A stretch of DNA of 64,000 bases from Chionis minor. Its lineage: Eukaryota; Chordata; Aves; Charadriiformes; Chionididae. Where the stretch lies: assembly GCA_013398295.1 (NCBI GenBank), contig VZSF01003935.1:21624-85623 (forward strand), in the 5' to 3' direction. The translations under genes and the position numbers were made by a program. Within the stretch, counting starts at the first letter, position 1; each line of letters begins with the position of its first letter. The notes beneath the pieces are model-generated. The model did not search any database. It saw nothing but the letters and a program-made list of their open reading frames with translations, and was not told the DNA's origin. Shown one piece after another: positions 24,017 to 37,811 of this stretch.

Positions 24017-25690
24017 TTCCACAGGGAAGGACACATCCACACATGTCTTTGCTTGTCTCAACCCAGCTGGGATTTGCAGTAAACTGCCTGGTTTGTACCC
24101 ACCACACAGGCTTCAGCCGTCACCTTCAAATCACCACTCAGACACAGGTCATGGTTGGGTCTCCCAAAGTGGGACTCCTCTTCCACATCCTCCAGACAGC
24201 TCATGCCTTTAGCCTTGCTCCAAATTATGGGATCAGGTTGGTTTTCCTAGACTGTCCCCAGCCTCAAGCATCTCCCACTGATTTCTCCTTAATTGCTCCA
24301 GAAGACCCTTCATCTGCTGCTGCACAAGAGGTGGAGCAAAGAGCCGAAATTATATTTAAACACCAACAGAAAGGTGCCTTTTGGCCTTCCCCAGAAATAA
24401 CAAGCCTGGCTCACGGTCACCAGGGAGGGAGGGAGGAAGGGCAGAGTGGTTGTGACTCCTCAGTCCTGAGCTGGAAATGCCACGTAAGAGAAGAACCATG
24501 CGGAGGCAGAAAACCACTGACCCCCATGGGACAACAGCCCCAGCCCACGTCCCCAGCAGGGACTTGCCATAAGGAGGGCAGGGTGTCATGGGCTGGAGGA
24601 GGCAGGAATGCAGTGAGCTCCCTGGCAGGACAGGAGAGAGGACCTGGCCAGCACAGGAAGAATCATCAAGGACAAAGAAAGAATTTCCATTGTTTTACAA
24701 CCAGCCCAATTTTTAAAGTAGGGGAAGAAAATGCAATGGTCCAACCCATCCCATTAGAGCAGCCTACACGGGTTTCTCTTTGGTGGGTTCCATGACCATT
24801 CCCTTGGAAACGCTGGCAGGAAATCGAACCTCGTGCAGGAATGACACATGGTGGCTCTCAGCAGCTCCTCCACAACCAGCAGAGAACCAACAAAGGGACA
24901 GCATTTGGCCAAGGTTTGATTTCCAATACCTCCATTTGGCAGATATCCAGACAAACCAGATGGACAAATACCAGTAAAGGACACTGAAACCGGCCTTTGC
25001 ATAAGCAGCTATACCTTGCGTGCAGCTGGTGTTTAAGTTGGCTTGTTCACACGTGCTCCAGCAGACAGCAGGAAAACCACCAGGGAAGCAGGTCTGCGTT
25101 GAGCAGGCAGGGTCTTGGGGACCCACCAAACCCATGAGTTAAACCTGAGCCCCGGCTTCACATGCACCTTGAAACAAATATACTACAACCAGATTTTGGC
25201 CAGCTACTTCAGTACCTCCATACGGGATGAATGTCCATCCCTGCCTTGCCTCCTTCCCTCACTGCCCCTCTTACCAGTAACTATAAGGCTGCAGAATCTC
25301 TCCTTTCCCTTTAATTTACTAACCAATTTAATTCAATTAAAAATTTAATTTATTGGATGACATCAACTACCCTCACAGATATCCCCTCTGCAAACCTCAC
25401 CCAAACGCATGCAAAGTCAAGATGGGAAACAGCTTTGCATCTCCCAAGAGGGAAAAGAAAGTTTCCCAGTCCCCAGGCAGATCGGGGAGAATATTCATGC
25501 CCTAAAAATGCCCACAGCGTTCTGACAACTGCTGAGGGACCCGCCAGCGCAAGGTGCGGTGTATCAACACGGGCACTGCTCAGAGACTCGTTTCACAGTT
25601 CCCTGTGCCCCGTTTGATTTGCTAAAAAAAAGGAGCAGGCACCTTGCAGAAATTAATTTATACAGAGTATTAAAAAAAAAAAAGGGGGGG
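24017..25690. other. Non-coding stretch up to the assembly gap
   Basis: No repeat family or gene recognised. An ATG-initiated frame of 250 codons (24043-24795) starts just after the CR1 tail. Its translation is Gln/Gly/Pro/Ser-rich without a recognised domain, signal peptide or clear codon bias, so it is not called as a gene. The end (25672-25690) is 12 A followed by 7 G, next to the gap. Confidence 0.55.
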
Positions 25691-26012
25691 NNNNNNNNNN
25701 NNNNNNNNNNNNNNNNNNNNNNNNNNNNNNNNNNNNNNNNNNNNNNNNNNNNNNNNNNNNNNNNNNNNNNNNNNNNNNNNNNNNNNNNNNNNNNNNNNNN
25801 NNNNNNNNNNNNNNNNNNNNNNNNNNNNNNNNNNNNNNNNNNNNNNNNNNNNNNNNNNNNNNNNNNNNNNNNNNNNNNNNNNNNNNNNNNNNNNNNNNNN
25901 NNNNNNNNNNNNNNNNNNNNNNNNNNNNNNNNNNNNNNNNNNNNNNNNNNNNNNNNNNNNNNNNNNNNNNNNNNNNNNNNNNNNNNNNNNNNNNNNNNNN
26001 NNNNNNNNNNNN
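25691..26012. other. Assembly gap (322 N)
   Basis: A block of 322 undetermined bases. The left flank ends in A12 G7 and the right flank begins with A6 G14. Open frames drawn through the gap are meaningless. Confidence 0.99.
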
Positions 26013-28360
26013 AAAAAAGGGGGGGGGGGGGGAAATACCCAGTAGAAGGTAACAGAGCAGCAAACACTACCTGTCCAGACACGGACACTGCAGCAAGAAG
26101 GTGCGAGGCAGAGGAGCCCCACACACGTTTTGCTGGGGATTGACCCCATCAGGTGCAGCTCAGGGAGGGGGTTCCACCTGCAGAGCATCACCAGGTTTCA
26201 GAGCCGCCCCAAACCACCAGCACTTCTTTTGCACTGGTTTTAAAACAAGCCTTCAAGTGAGCAGGAGCAACGTAGCTGGTCGCGTGCCGCCGCTGCGAAA
26301 TGCATCAAGCCGTTTGATTTAATAAATGATGCGATTACAATTATACATATTAAACATGACTGCCCGGTGTACAGCAAACTACCAGACAGCGTGTTTCCAA
26401 AAAGCTGCTCTGTCAGCTTACGTCGGGCTAGATGAATTAACCAGCCACACCAAGCATTTCTAAGGGGAATCACAGATGTGATACGTTCAAGTGTCCATCT
26501 CTATTAATTCAGCCTGTGCTTTGATTTCCACCTTCATGCCAGAAAACGGGATTCCTGAAAGAGAAGGCGCAGAGCATGTTGGCAGACACAAACCTCTCAG
26601 CACATATGCCTCCCTCATAGAAGACACACTGCTAATGATGATCATGAAAAGTCCCATGGCATCCCTCCACAGTCACTTCACTCCACCCTTTTTAGGTACT
26701 GACATGCAAGAGGTATCACTTGCATATGGATAAATAAAAAAAAATAAAATAAAGTAACTGAAGACCTATTGTCATTCTTTTGCCTCAAGTATCATATCAG
26801 GTATGAGCAAAACCAAGTTTTTTCAAATGCCTTCAACTTTGCAAAAATGCATCTAGATAGATGCACAGTACAAACCCACATGAAATAATGCACCAGCTTC
26901 CTGCAGAATTAAAAAAAAAAAACACCCAGAAAAAAGCCTTGTACTATACATTTATACTAGACTTTTACTACTTTTTTGCTGTTGTTGGGTGAAGACATGT
27001 TGTTCCAGCAGTCAGAAGAGGTTAAACCACTTCCAAACTTTCGGGATGTAAAAGTTCTCAGCCCCGTAGCAGTCTGTCTTCACACTGATAAGACACATGT
27101 GCAACTGCTGCATGACGCTTCGCAGACCAGCGCTCTCCGAATTAGTCAGGAGCCCTCAGAGCACGTCCGTTCCTCCTTGCGAGGATGGGAATGGGCACGG
27201 CCACGAGTACGAAGGAAAGCTCCTCTTAAATCTGCATTGAAAAGTGTTTGCCAGGTTTCATAGTCAGCTAAAATCAACCAATCTGATTTTAGCAGAGAAA
27301 CAGAGTGATGAGGACTGGTTAATTCAGGTTTTTTTCCTCCTCGGGAGTCCTTGACGAGAACAGTTTTTCCTCAGCTTCAGCCTCACTCACAGCCCCTTTG
27401 CTCCATCAGACGGTGACAGGCCCAGCCAGGGGTGTCCCAGGACCACAGGGTTTCTTCAAATTCCCCCCTTCAAAGTAAAAATACATTTCCCAAGCAGCAC
27501 AGCTGTCTCCAAACAAGCCCCTGACACCACAAGCTCGGAGAAAGTGAGAGCCACCGCAGGGCCCATTAATCAGGGGCTCCAGCACTGCATGGGCTGTAAT
27601 CAGAGAAAAATAACACCAGATAACAGTTTCTCATTGCTTTCAGTAGTCAGTGGAAAATGGTCAAAAACCTGAATGAACCCGCTCAGCTTTAGCTGCTTTA
27701 ATGAATTTTTTGTTCTTTTTCCCCACCAGCGATTTCTTCCTCTGGTGCGACTGTTCCTCCTGCTCGATTCCATAACTCCAACACTTCTGAGAGAGAAGTC
27801 TAATAAATAAGGAAACCCCAGAGTTTGCCTCTTCCCACAGTACAAGATAACTGTACCGGAGCCTTCCCCGCATCAGTGCGTATGGAGACCTCTCCCAAAA
27901 CCAAGGCCACCAAACTCTCCGTGAGATCATCTGCAAAGTGAGAATGAAACGGGGCAGCTGCTTTCCACCATTTCTGCCATGAAAAGGCCACACAGGGTTT
28001 GCTTCAACCGGGTAGTACTTCAGGACACGGTTTAGTCTGGGCTTCCCGTAAAACATCTGCTCTCCTGTTTCTGCCACACATTGATCTAAAACGAGAAAGT
28101 CTACAGAAATCCCTCCTCGGACACCGTGATCCCACTCACGCTTCCACGAGTTCTGGGCAAAACCAGCTGTGTCATTGTGTGAGTCACTGTGAGCCTCCAA
28201 CGGCGCATTTCTGAGCAGCCTTCGAAATAAATAGCAATAAAATGCCAGCAGCTTTTTTTGTCCTGTTTGTTTAGGGTTTTATTTTGCCTCGTGCTCCATC
28301 TGTGTCACTTTGCTATTGCGCTGTTCCCAAGCGGCAGCATGTCAGCGTGTTATATTTAGC

Positions 28361-28375
28361 GGGGGGGTGGGGGGG
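28361..28375 (+). repeat. G7-T-G7, potential G-quadruplex
   Basis: Two runs of seven G separated by a single T. This satisfies the usual four-tracts-of-three pattern for an intramolecular G-quadruplex. Confidence 0.8.
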
Positions 28376-31012
28376 AGAACGCGCAGCCTCTCTGGAATTC
28401 TTTCATTTGCCATTTTATTATCATCGAGAGCACCTACTTCCAGATGGAAATGCAGATTGGCGCGAACTACGAGCCTCCGCCGCTACCTTCTGTTCACTCC
28501 CACTTTGCCAGGAAAGATTATGTCCCCAGACAAGCTGGAACTTCACGCCGATGGCAGATAGTCCCATTGAATTAGTCCTTCCCAGGTTCATTTTAGCAAT
28601 TTGCATTAAGTTTTGTGGTTTGTTTACACAGCCCACGGCCCGGGTCTGTCAGGTCTGTATATACACCATCCTACGTTAAGAGGTTGTAAGATTTTTTTTT
28701 TATTTTTTTAAGGGAGAAATTTGATATTAAGATTCATTTTAAACAAGAGCCTCGACAAAAATATCATCATGCTTCTTTTCTGCAAGGGACTTCATGGTAG
28801 CACTTGGAACAAGCGCACTTCGCAAAGCAAAGTTTAGGAGAACTCAACTAAATCCGCCCTGATTTCAGCCTGGTATTCCAAATCCTGGTAATTACCACCA
28901 CGTATTTCACCATCCTCCGGCGCGCTGCACAAATTGAAAAATATGTTTCCATCTCCCGGCTCAAAGTATCCTCACTAATAGCCAACAGTGAAAATAATCA
29001 CCACAGCGCAGCAGCAAAACCACGGCACAGGCGGCACTTCAACATTGTGTGCAAACGAGTGGAGAATCCAACTCAATCTTCAAGCAACTGGACTGAGAAA
29101 GTCAAATCTAAAAAAAGGTAAAATAGACAGAGAAGTATAGCCAGTTGCCATGGCGACGGCAAGATATGAAAGCAAGAACTGATGGAACCTTTACAGTTAT
29201 TTAAATGCTTATTATAACATTATGCAAAACGGCTGAGTAAAGAAAGCAGAGAGGTTAACGTACTTACAAGAAAAACAGTCATTGCAAGATGAGCAAGGTA
29301 ACAATTTATAAGTCAGAAATAAGGCCTTGTTTAAATTGAGCCATTTGAAATAATGATATAATTATGCCCTCTTAAATTAATGAGGGAAATTTGTTTTGAA
29401 GAGCAGAGAAAGGAAGGAACTCTCGCTGGGCCACCGCGTTGGGTGCGAAATCACTTCCCACTGGGAGCTGCACAAGTCCTCCTCCCGCATCTCCTCTTCA
29501 TGTCCCTCAGGCCCAGCCGTCCCCGTGCTCAGCAAAATGGCTCACGGGCAAGTCCTGAGCCATACCAGAGTCTCACCATGGTCCTCTGGCTTTGAAGCAT
29601 CTCCCTCTTGGATCTTCACACTCTTCCTTCCAGTTGCTGCACCGCTCCGAGCGGTGGGATGACACGAGATGAGCACAGCCATACGTAAGGATGAAGTAGA
29701 CACTTGGATCCAGGACTTCCCCTGAAACTCAAGTTTGGTGCAGAAACAAGCTACTGTCACCCACAGACAAAATCAAATCAAGTCACATCAGAGAGCAAGT
29801 TCAGCATTCACAAAGACCTACCATGTCCTGCTGTCCCAAAATGTTCACCCCCACCCTTCACAAGCTATATGGTGGTCCGCCGCCTCCTCTCTGAGGGGGC
29901 CAGAAGGATTTATTATCCTTCTTCCTGTGAAAAAAGGAAAACAAATTGAGACTTACCTCTTCTTACCCCGTAACTCACCCTGAGCCTGGAGCAGGGCTGC
30001 CTGGTGTGGACTTTTCTCTGGAGAGGCTGATGGGAGTCGAGCAGAATAAATCCCATTACAGTCGCGCTCAGGCCCTTGGGCTCGGCTCCTTGCTATAGTC
30101 ATTTGTCAAGTGCTTTTCATCTGAAACATGATTCTGGGATTCAATTACTTTATAAAGTCAATATTTTAGGTCACAGCTTATGCATCAACAAAGACATCTC
30201 CAGGGATTAGTGTTTAGTGCGGTGGAGCTCTAAGTAATGCTCCCTGCGCTGCTCCAGCTAAAAAAGTCGATAAGATGGGTCTGTTCCCCCCACATTTCAC
30301 TCTCAGAGGCTGCAAAATTATTGTTCACTTTTGTAAATTTAAACCATCAAGAAGGAGCGAATGCTCCTGGCTTCATTATTTCCAGAGAGATAAAACAGGA
30401 TTGCTCCGCTGCCTCCTCTCCACCTTCTTGGCAATACTTCGCTCCCGCTGAGCTAATAATCAGGCACGGGTCAAGCAAATCGCTCAGGACGGGTTTTGCC
30501 CATGCAAAGGGCCAACGCGAGGTCTGGGGCATCGCTTAACCCCCCGTGCAGAGGTGGATTTCTGGTATCAGAGAAGGATTTTTGGTATTGGAGAGCCTTC
30601 CAGCCTGTCCCGGCTTTCTAAACCTCCCAACAAGGCGGTGCTGGAGCTGTATTGTCGGTACCAGCAGAGCATTTCTAAACCCAGTGAGACCAAGTCCTAA
30701 ACCCAGTGTCTAAACCCTCTGCAGAAGGGTTGTGCCCCTGATAAAACACAAAGCACTGCATTTTGGGGTAGATTCTGCAATTAGCCAAAGTATCCCAGAT
30801 GACCTGCTAGAGGGGTGAAAGGTGAGCCCAGGTCAGAGACTACAAAGACCTGAAGCACTTGGGAGAAAGGTGGTGGATGCAGCCGTGCTGCAATAGCAGA
30901 GGAGAGGAGCTAGAGCCTCCCACCCTCTGCTCCAATATTTCAGGCTTTTTTATTAAGCAGTACAAATATAATTCTTCAGGGTTTTAATTAAAGGCTTCAG
31001 GCAATCTAAGGT

Positions 31013-31024
31013 GGGGGGGGGGGG
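31013..31024 (+). repeat. Poly(G) run, 12 bases
   Basis: An uninterrupted run of 12 G; its length may be unreliable in the assembly. Confidence 0.9.
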
Positions 31025-34000
31025 AAGTTTCCCGTTTCATTTGGGATGGGGGCTTTCTCCCTCCTTATTATGAAACTTAGCTCAATACTAAATTAAATAT
31101 TTCAATTTCTTTTTTTCCCCTGAAATCATCCAAACAGTAAATTTTGAGTCTTTGTTTAACAGGCTAGCTATTGATCTTTGCCAAGGCCACAGCACTTCAT
31201 AAATCTCCACCTCAGCCAGAAAAAGCATCCAAAAAAAAAAAAATTAAAAGCTACTGCAACTCAAACATCACTTTCTGAGAAAATCTTCCAAGCCCAGAAG
31301 TTGTGTTTTCAGCAAAGAGACCCTGCAAAAGCCACCCTGCTCCGTGCTTACCGGGGCACAACAAGGCCACAGTGCTCAAGAAGGTCCAGGAGCAGTTATC
31401 TTGGTGCATGAACGCATCCATTGCAAACCCAGCTCCAATGTCCAGGCTCTCCCACCGCGTTGTCAGGGCACCACAAGCACTGCAGTACCTTCCCCATCAA
31501 AGCCAGCAGCTCAAACCTCTGCAACATCCACCGTGAGAGACCTCTACACTCACCATGAAAGACCTCTACCAGCAAACAGAGCCTCAGGACTTGCTTCTCC
31601 TCCCTTGGGACATATGCAAGACCTGATCCCAGTGTGCTGAGCCACCACTCACCCCAGGTGCTGTTGTCCCATCCCTACTGGACCAGCCTTACTGAATTTT
31701 GGCTAGCACCAGCAGCTCCTGCCTTGCAGCTCAGCAAGGAGGAAGAAGGTGCCTTTATGCTTTCAGCAAAAGCTGCACCAAAAGAACCCATCAAGCATAT
31801 TTAATTTAGGCTCATTAGAAAGAGAAAACAAGTCTGGCCAGTTAGCTAAGGAGCTAATCAGGGTAACACATCTTAACGGGCATCTTAATGGGATTGCTTC
31901 AGCTGCGGTTAGGGCTAAATCACCTCCTGGAGCACTGCAGGCAGGAGTGAGGGCGGGCAGTTGGCCATCCAGGGCATCCACCCAAGGTTGCCCCAGCCTA
32001 AAACCAGCCCTGGCAAGAAGATAGGGAAATCCTCAGCCCCTGCTGTGGGTCTTTGTGTCGGTTTTCAGGAGTGCTTTAGCAGCTCGTTATCACCAAACAC
32101 TCAGGGAAGACTGTTCAATTAACAGAAGTTAGCAAAATTAGAAGACTTAGCAACAGCAGCAACATTTAACACCAGATAGCAGAAACACCCTCCTTTGACA
32201 CTCTACCCATTGATAAGGTTTGATAAAGCTGTAAGCTTCACAGGCATTTTCTAGCAAATGAGCCATAAAATAGGATACTTTAAGTATTATCCCTAAATGG
32301 TAAACCTTCCAATTACGCTTGAAGAAAAATTACTATAACCTGCTAATTATGGCATCCGTGGCTTGGATTTGTTTGAAGAGAAGCTCACTTCATTTAAAAT
32401 AAATACCAATTTTGAAGGCAAGAGGAGGGTTGAAAAAAGAAGGAAAAAGAGAAATGAAAGACCTGGAGCATGCGGAGCGGCTGAGAGCCCGTGTGCCCCC
32501 TCCACCTGGGACCAGCCTGATCCAGAGCTAGCTGCCAGCAGCTATGTCCCACCTGCCTCCCGAATTACCTCCGCCATGCATCCACATCACACCCCAGCAC
32601 CATCTGCATCCCAAAACAGGAGCCCTTGCCCGGGTTCCCTGCCAGTTGCATCTCCCAGCTGGGACCCACAGCCACCACGGAGGTGGCTGCAGCAGCGGGA
32701 GGCCCTGCATGCCTCAGGATCTGTCCCAATTTGGGTGACTCTCCTCCTACCCTGTGGCTCCAGCCACCATGGGGTAAGATGAGAAGCCCAGGTGGAAAGC
32801 AGAAGGAGGAGCTGAAAGTCTGCAGGTAGCAGATGGCTCATGGCAGCATCGCAGAACTGGTTTAGGGCTTCCTCAGGGCAAGGATGGAGGCTCTCCTACC
32901 TGAGACGATAAAGGCAGCAGGATTAAATAATGGAGTTAATTCTCATTAAAAGAAAAGAAAAATTAATAATAAAACTGGCTTTTAGAAAAGGCCTAAGTCT
33001 GGCTTCAGTAGCAGCTCAGGAGGGAGACCCTGGCAGCACATTCGGTGTGTTACAGGTGACCACGACCCAGGAGACAATTGGGCTCAAAATACCTGCATAA
33101 ATACATTCATTCATCACAGACTCTATTTTTAAGGCCATTTCCTCCCAGACAGACCTGGGGGAAGTTTGGGAGCCACTATCGTCTCTATTTACAGCCAGCT
33201 GGAATTAACCTCAGGACCTTCTCTGCTCTCCAGAAGGCATCTCTGTGTCCAGGTGATGGATCAAAACAAGCCACATTCCAGCACACTGGAATGCTGTCTG
33301 CGGTAGCTGAATCACGGGGACAGCCAGGGCCACCGCCAGCTGCCCGGACACAGGCAGAAATAGGTCAAAACCAAAAACGCTATTGCCTTGATTCGTTAAA
33401 TCTGAATGGACAACAGCCAGCATTAGACTGGGCACAAAGGGCTTTTTGGGTACTTTGGGTGTGCTGCTCTGGGCTTTGCTGGTTGTCACCTGCAGAACTT
33501 GTTGTACCACGTCACACTGAATTTTCCGGCAGGATTTGTTGTCCTTGAGCAAAAGAAGATAAGGAGCATTAGGCACAGGTGAGAGACGCATCGCCACCAA
33601 TGGAAGAATTAGTTGTAACCATGCCTGGGCTAATGGAGGCATGGTTTTGATTCCTCTCATTGAAACGTCACCTCTGTGTCCTACACCCACTTCAGTCAGG
33701 GCTGCAGGGAAGCAGAGAACATAATTTCATTTACTAGATGGGCAAATCTAGACTTGGCACTTTCTTTTCCAGAATGAGCAACACCAAGGTCTTTGACCCT
33801 TCGTTGCTGCCTTCTCACAAATTTTGTGGCCCAGCTGGTGAGTCTTGAGGTGTCGGGTGCCAGCTGCAGGTTTGACGTAGGAAAAGTGAGCAAAGCATGG
33901 TCAAAAAGGGCCAGTTTTCATGAAACATAAGCAAACATCATTTTCAGCTGCACATACTGGTCCTTTTGGGTTAAAAATTATTATGCTTTTTCAGGGAGGC

Positions 34001-35064
34001 CACAGGAGGAATAGTAATGGGGTTTATCCTGTGTTTCCTTTTACTCCTTCATGAGGCACAGGGACCAGGCACATGGGGGAGCGAAAAGGGAACTGATGCA
34101 GTGAAAGGAAATAAACTGAGAGAAAAGCAAAAATAAAAGACAAGCAAGCCAGACTTTTTCCCCTTGCAGGTTATTTTTAAACAAAAAGCTTACGAAGAAA
34201 CTTTTAGCCTCTTTCATTGTTCCACTTCAACCTGAAATGTAACTACGAGACCAACTCCCCTGCTTGTAAGTGCTAATATTGTAGTAGTTGTGGAGGGCGA
34301 AGCTACTGGGCTGACCGATACCGCTCACGGGATGAGGAGGCCAAAGGCTCAGCGCCTGTAACCACAGGCAAGAGCCCCCCTACCACTGCAGGGCCATTTC
34401 CATCCATGCACATTTTCAGGAGCGAGATATCCCCACCCACCCATCCCCTGCCCGTCTCCAGTGGTGGCTCTCAGAGCAAAGTGCTGGGCGTTTCTATCTT
34501 GGCGGTGAAAACAACCAAAAAATTGCTTTCTGCAAGAATTCTGCAAAAGGCTCTGTTTTGACTGACAGTCCTGTCCGCAAACTCAGTTGCCCAAAACCAA
34601 AACAAGCCAGGTGTGCAAATGGAGCCAACGAGAAAGTGTTCCAGAATGGAAACGGATGAATATTCATGGCAATTTTTTGGTTGCATCTGATCTATCTTTA
34701 TAACAGACATTTCACTCCAACACGCCAAGGCTGGAGCTCTAAACAGCGACAGCAAGAAGAAGAAACATAATTAGCATAAGGGTTAGTAATTTAGGATGCA
34801 AATACAGTAGATGCCGCACGATAATTTCATCAGGAGGGTGGGAGAGCAGTGAAGCTCCCTGGGGAGCAGGCGACATGCTCCCCTCGCCCGTAAAACGCTG
34901 CATTGCACAGTCGCGGGTTCTACAGGTACAAATGTAGGACGTGTTTCCCTCTGCTTGCACAAGCAGTAACGCAGCCCAGCAAACGCAACGTGCCGGCAGA
35001 TTTCATCACACAGGGAAGGAGGGAGGCTGGATTTTGTATTCCCAAAGCACGTTTCCTCCGAATT

Positions 35065-35765
35065 AGAATCATAGAATCATAGAGTCACTTGGGTTGGAAG
35101 AGACCTTCAAGATCATCGAGTCCAACCATAAACCTACACTGTCAAAACCACCCCTAACCCATGTCCCTCAGCACCACGTCTGCCCGGCTTTTAAATACCT
35201 CCAGGGACGGCGATTCCACCACCTCCCTGGGCAGCCTGTTCCAATGCTTGAGAACCCTTTCGGTAAAGAAGTTTTTCCTAATATCCAACCTAAACCTCCC
35301 CTGGCACAACCTGAGGCCATTTCCTCTTGTCCTGTCGCTTGTTCCTTGGGAGAAGAGATTGACCCCAGCTGGCTGTAACCTCCTTTCAGGGAGTTGTAGA
35401 GAGTGAGAAGGTCTCCCCTCAACCTTCTCTTCTCCAGGCTGAACAATCCCAACTCTCTCAGCCGCTCCTCATAAGACTTGTTCTCCAGACCCCTCCCCAG
35501 CTCCGTTGCCCTTCTCTGGACACGCTCCAGCACCTCAATGTCTCTCCTGTGCTGTGACACTCAAAACTGAACACAGCACTCGAGCTGTGGCTTCACCAGC
35601 ACTGAGTACAGGGGCACCATCACCTCCCTGCTCCTGCTGGTCACACCATTCTTGATACAGGCCAAGATGCCATTGGCCTCCTTGGCCTCTGGGCACACTG
35701 CTGTTCAGCCAACTGTCTACCAGGACCCCCTGATCCTTTTCCACCAAGCAGCTTTCCAGCTTCCC
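35065..35765 (-). mobile_element. CR1 LINE, minus strand, 5'-truncated
   Basis: The plus strand begins with the reversed CR1 terminus (AGAATCATAGAATCATAG) and then reads backwards through the 3' region into ORF2. The minus-strand frame at 35168-35560 gives the conserved ORF2 C-terminal text, including [17 protein letters not shown] and [16 protein letters not shown]; a second frame covers the next part upstream after an in-frame stop. The 5' boundary lies near 35765, where similarity to CR1 fades. It is the longest member here of the type that also appears at 44.3 and 59.1 kb, with which it shares an identical block of more than 80 bases (about 35150-35235). Confidence 0.94.
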
Positions 35766-37634
35766 AGCCACTGTTGCTGCGGTCCCAGAGGTGACAGCGA
35801 CGGCTTCATACCGCAGCTCAGACGAAGCCCTGCAATGGAACACGAGGCACCCCCAGCTCATCTTTTCTGCGGAGCTGGGTGCCTGGCTCAAGCCAAATGC
35901 GACGTGCATCCTTGTGGCATCCTACTCCTGACACGGAGGTGTTTTGCTGGCAGCCAGCCCATGCCGTTACATCATCAGGGTACGTGGCACCGCACACTGA
36001 AAGCCTCTGACCCCTTCAGTGACATTCAAAAGTGCTTACCTAAACAGCACATACAAATCCCTCATTTGGATGCTTAATTAACTGGTGGGCACACAAGTGC
36101 TGGGTTTATGCGCTCACACGGTGAGCGGAGCGTATAAACGTGGGCTTCGGCTGGGCTGTTAGGGCAGCCAGGTCCAGAAACGGGGCTCGTTAGGGGAGGA
36201 AACCGGCGGGGAATGAGTGGCACGTGCCAACAGAGACTTTCTAAAACAAAACCACAAAAAACCCAGCCTGCCCTAAAACTGAAGGTGGCTCAGCGGTACA
36301 GGGGAATGGGTTGGTTTCACTGACTCTTGCAGCGAAACGGTGCAAAGAGCGCAACCAGGCGGAGACACCTTCCGCCAAGATTTATTCTGCCGAACGAAAC
36401 AGCAACACCCGGAGACAGCCAGGGATCCCCTCCACACGCAGGCTCGAACGCCACCAGTGCCCCTAAACTCTTTGGGATCTTCCCAGTGGGCAAAATACTG
36501 GCTGAACTGGACAGTTCAGTTTTTATTTTGATAAAAAGGGCTCGGCGTGGTTTAGTACCCACCCAAATCTCTCAGCCAGCTGAGAGACCTCCCATACAAA
36601 TGCACTGACCTCATCATAACAGTGCCCATAATTTCTCCTAGGATCTTCAGAACCCTTTTTGCACCATATATATCACACAAAGACCAGCTATTTTGAAAGC
36701 ACTGAAAGTGCAGACTACTGTTTTTAAATATGCATTGCATTTTATGGCTCAGCTACCAGGTTAATATGCAGTGTCAAGCATTTCAAAGGGACTATATTTA
36801 TAAGCATCATTAATTCATACGAGTTCATAATAATCCCATAATATGGAATTAGCAGCATCCTGCTTTATCCAAGGTGCTATTAAGATCTATATCATGCAAA
36901 GAGTAAGGCTGTGCCACAAAGCAAAAACACGAAGGCAAAACAACTTCAACAGCATGTCATTATTAGATACTGAGCAGTTAGAGAAGAAGAAAAGCTTGTT
37001 GCAGAGAGGTGGAAGCTGTATTTTAAGGGTTTTCTGGTATCACCACTGCTGCACAAGGAGGAATGGAAAACCAGGCTGGAAAAGCCGAGGGCCCAGGCAG
37101 AGCATTGAGTCTCCACGGGGCGCTGGAGGGGAGCTCTTCCATGGGGATTCCATGAGCTAACATTCCAAACACTTTCCCAAAAACTTTGTCCAACTCTGAA
37201 AAATAGGCTCCAGCCCCACTTGGGTTCACATCAGTTAAGCAACATTATTCAGCCAGCAGCAAAAAACCCTCCAGTACATGTTATTTCTCAACTGCCATTG
37301 CGTATTCTAAGAGGGAAGCGTTCAGGAGGAATTAGGAAAAAAGCAGATAAACAAGCAGGGAATTTAAGACTGGGCTCCCGGGACTGGAAGTGAAAAAACC
37401 CCACAGCATTTGCCATCAAACCTGCCTTTCAGGCTAAAGATGACAGCAATCAGCTTTGCTTTTCCAACTCCGGGAAAGGGATTTCCTTGGATCCTTTCGC
37501 AGTTGTTTAGTTTGGGAAAAACTGAAGAAAGGACACCCAGCACTGCTCCAGTTCCTACTGATGATGCTGAGCACCGTCAAGCAAGAAAACTTCACAAATC
37601 ACTGCTATGTTCAGTTCACAACATTGCTAAATTT

Positions 37635-37652
37635 AAAAAAAAAAAAAAAAAA
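37635..37652 (+). repeat. Poly(A) run, 18 bases
   Basis: An uninterrupted A run, followed shortly by a second A-rich and C-rich segment. No processed pseudogene is recognised upstream. Confidence 0.9.
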
Positions 37653-37811
37653 GGGCAAAAAAAAACCCCCCACAAGAAAGGGGATGCGAAATATTTCACC
37701 TACAAAAATCTCAACAAAAGCTCCATGTGGATGAACCTGCATCCATACGTCTGAGAGCTCCCAAATGGGGTGGCCGCAGGAAGCGTTTTATCAAGGCACC
37801 AAAATAGGCAT

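Larger units (their letters stand above)
26013..35064. other. Long non-coding stretch, no gene or clear repeat
   Basis: About 9 kb without a recognised element. There are G-rich runs at 28361-28375 and 31013-31024. Low-complexity purine DNA lies near 32420-32460. Open frames of up to 179 codons (minus 27661-28200; minus 33211-33690) show no domain I recognise and are crossed by competing frames. The AT-rich parts (28.7-29.4 kb, 30.1-30.2 kb, 32.1-32.4 kb, 34.6-34.8 kb) have the look of single-copy regulatory or intronic DNA, but conservation cannot be judged here. Confidence 0.55.

Noticed and set aside
24043..24795. 250-codon open frame after a CR1 tail
   Set aside because: Low-complexity Gln/Gly/Pro/Ser composition, no domain and competing antisense frames; most likely chance.
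25559..26191. Several long open frames across the N block
   Set aside because: They exist only because N is read as an open codon.
27661..28200. 179-codon minus-strand open frame
   Set aside because: Translation resembles no family I know, and other frames overlap it. Without conservation data it cannot be called a gene.
36104..36138. Short hairpin (CGCTCAC/GTGAGCG) next to TATAAA
   Set aside because: A seven-base stem is common by chance and no transcript is supported.
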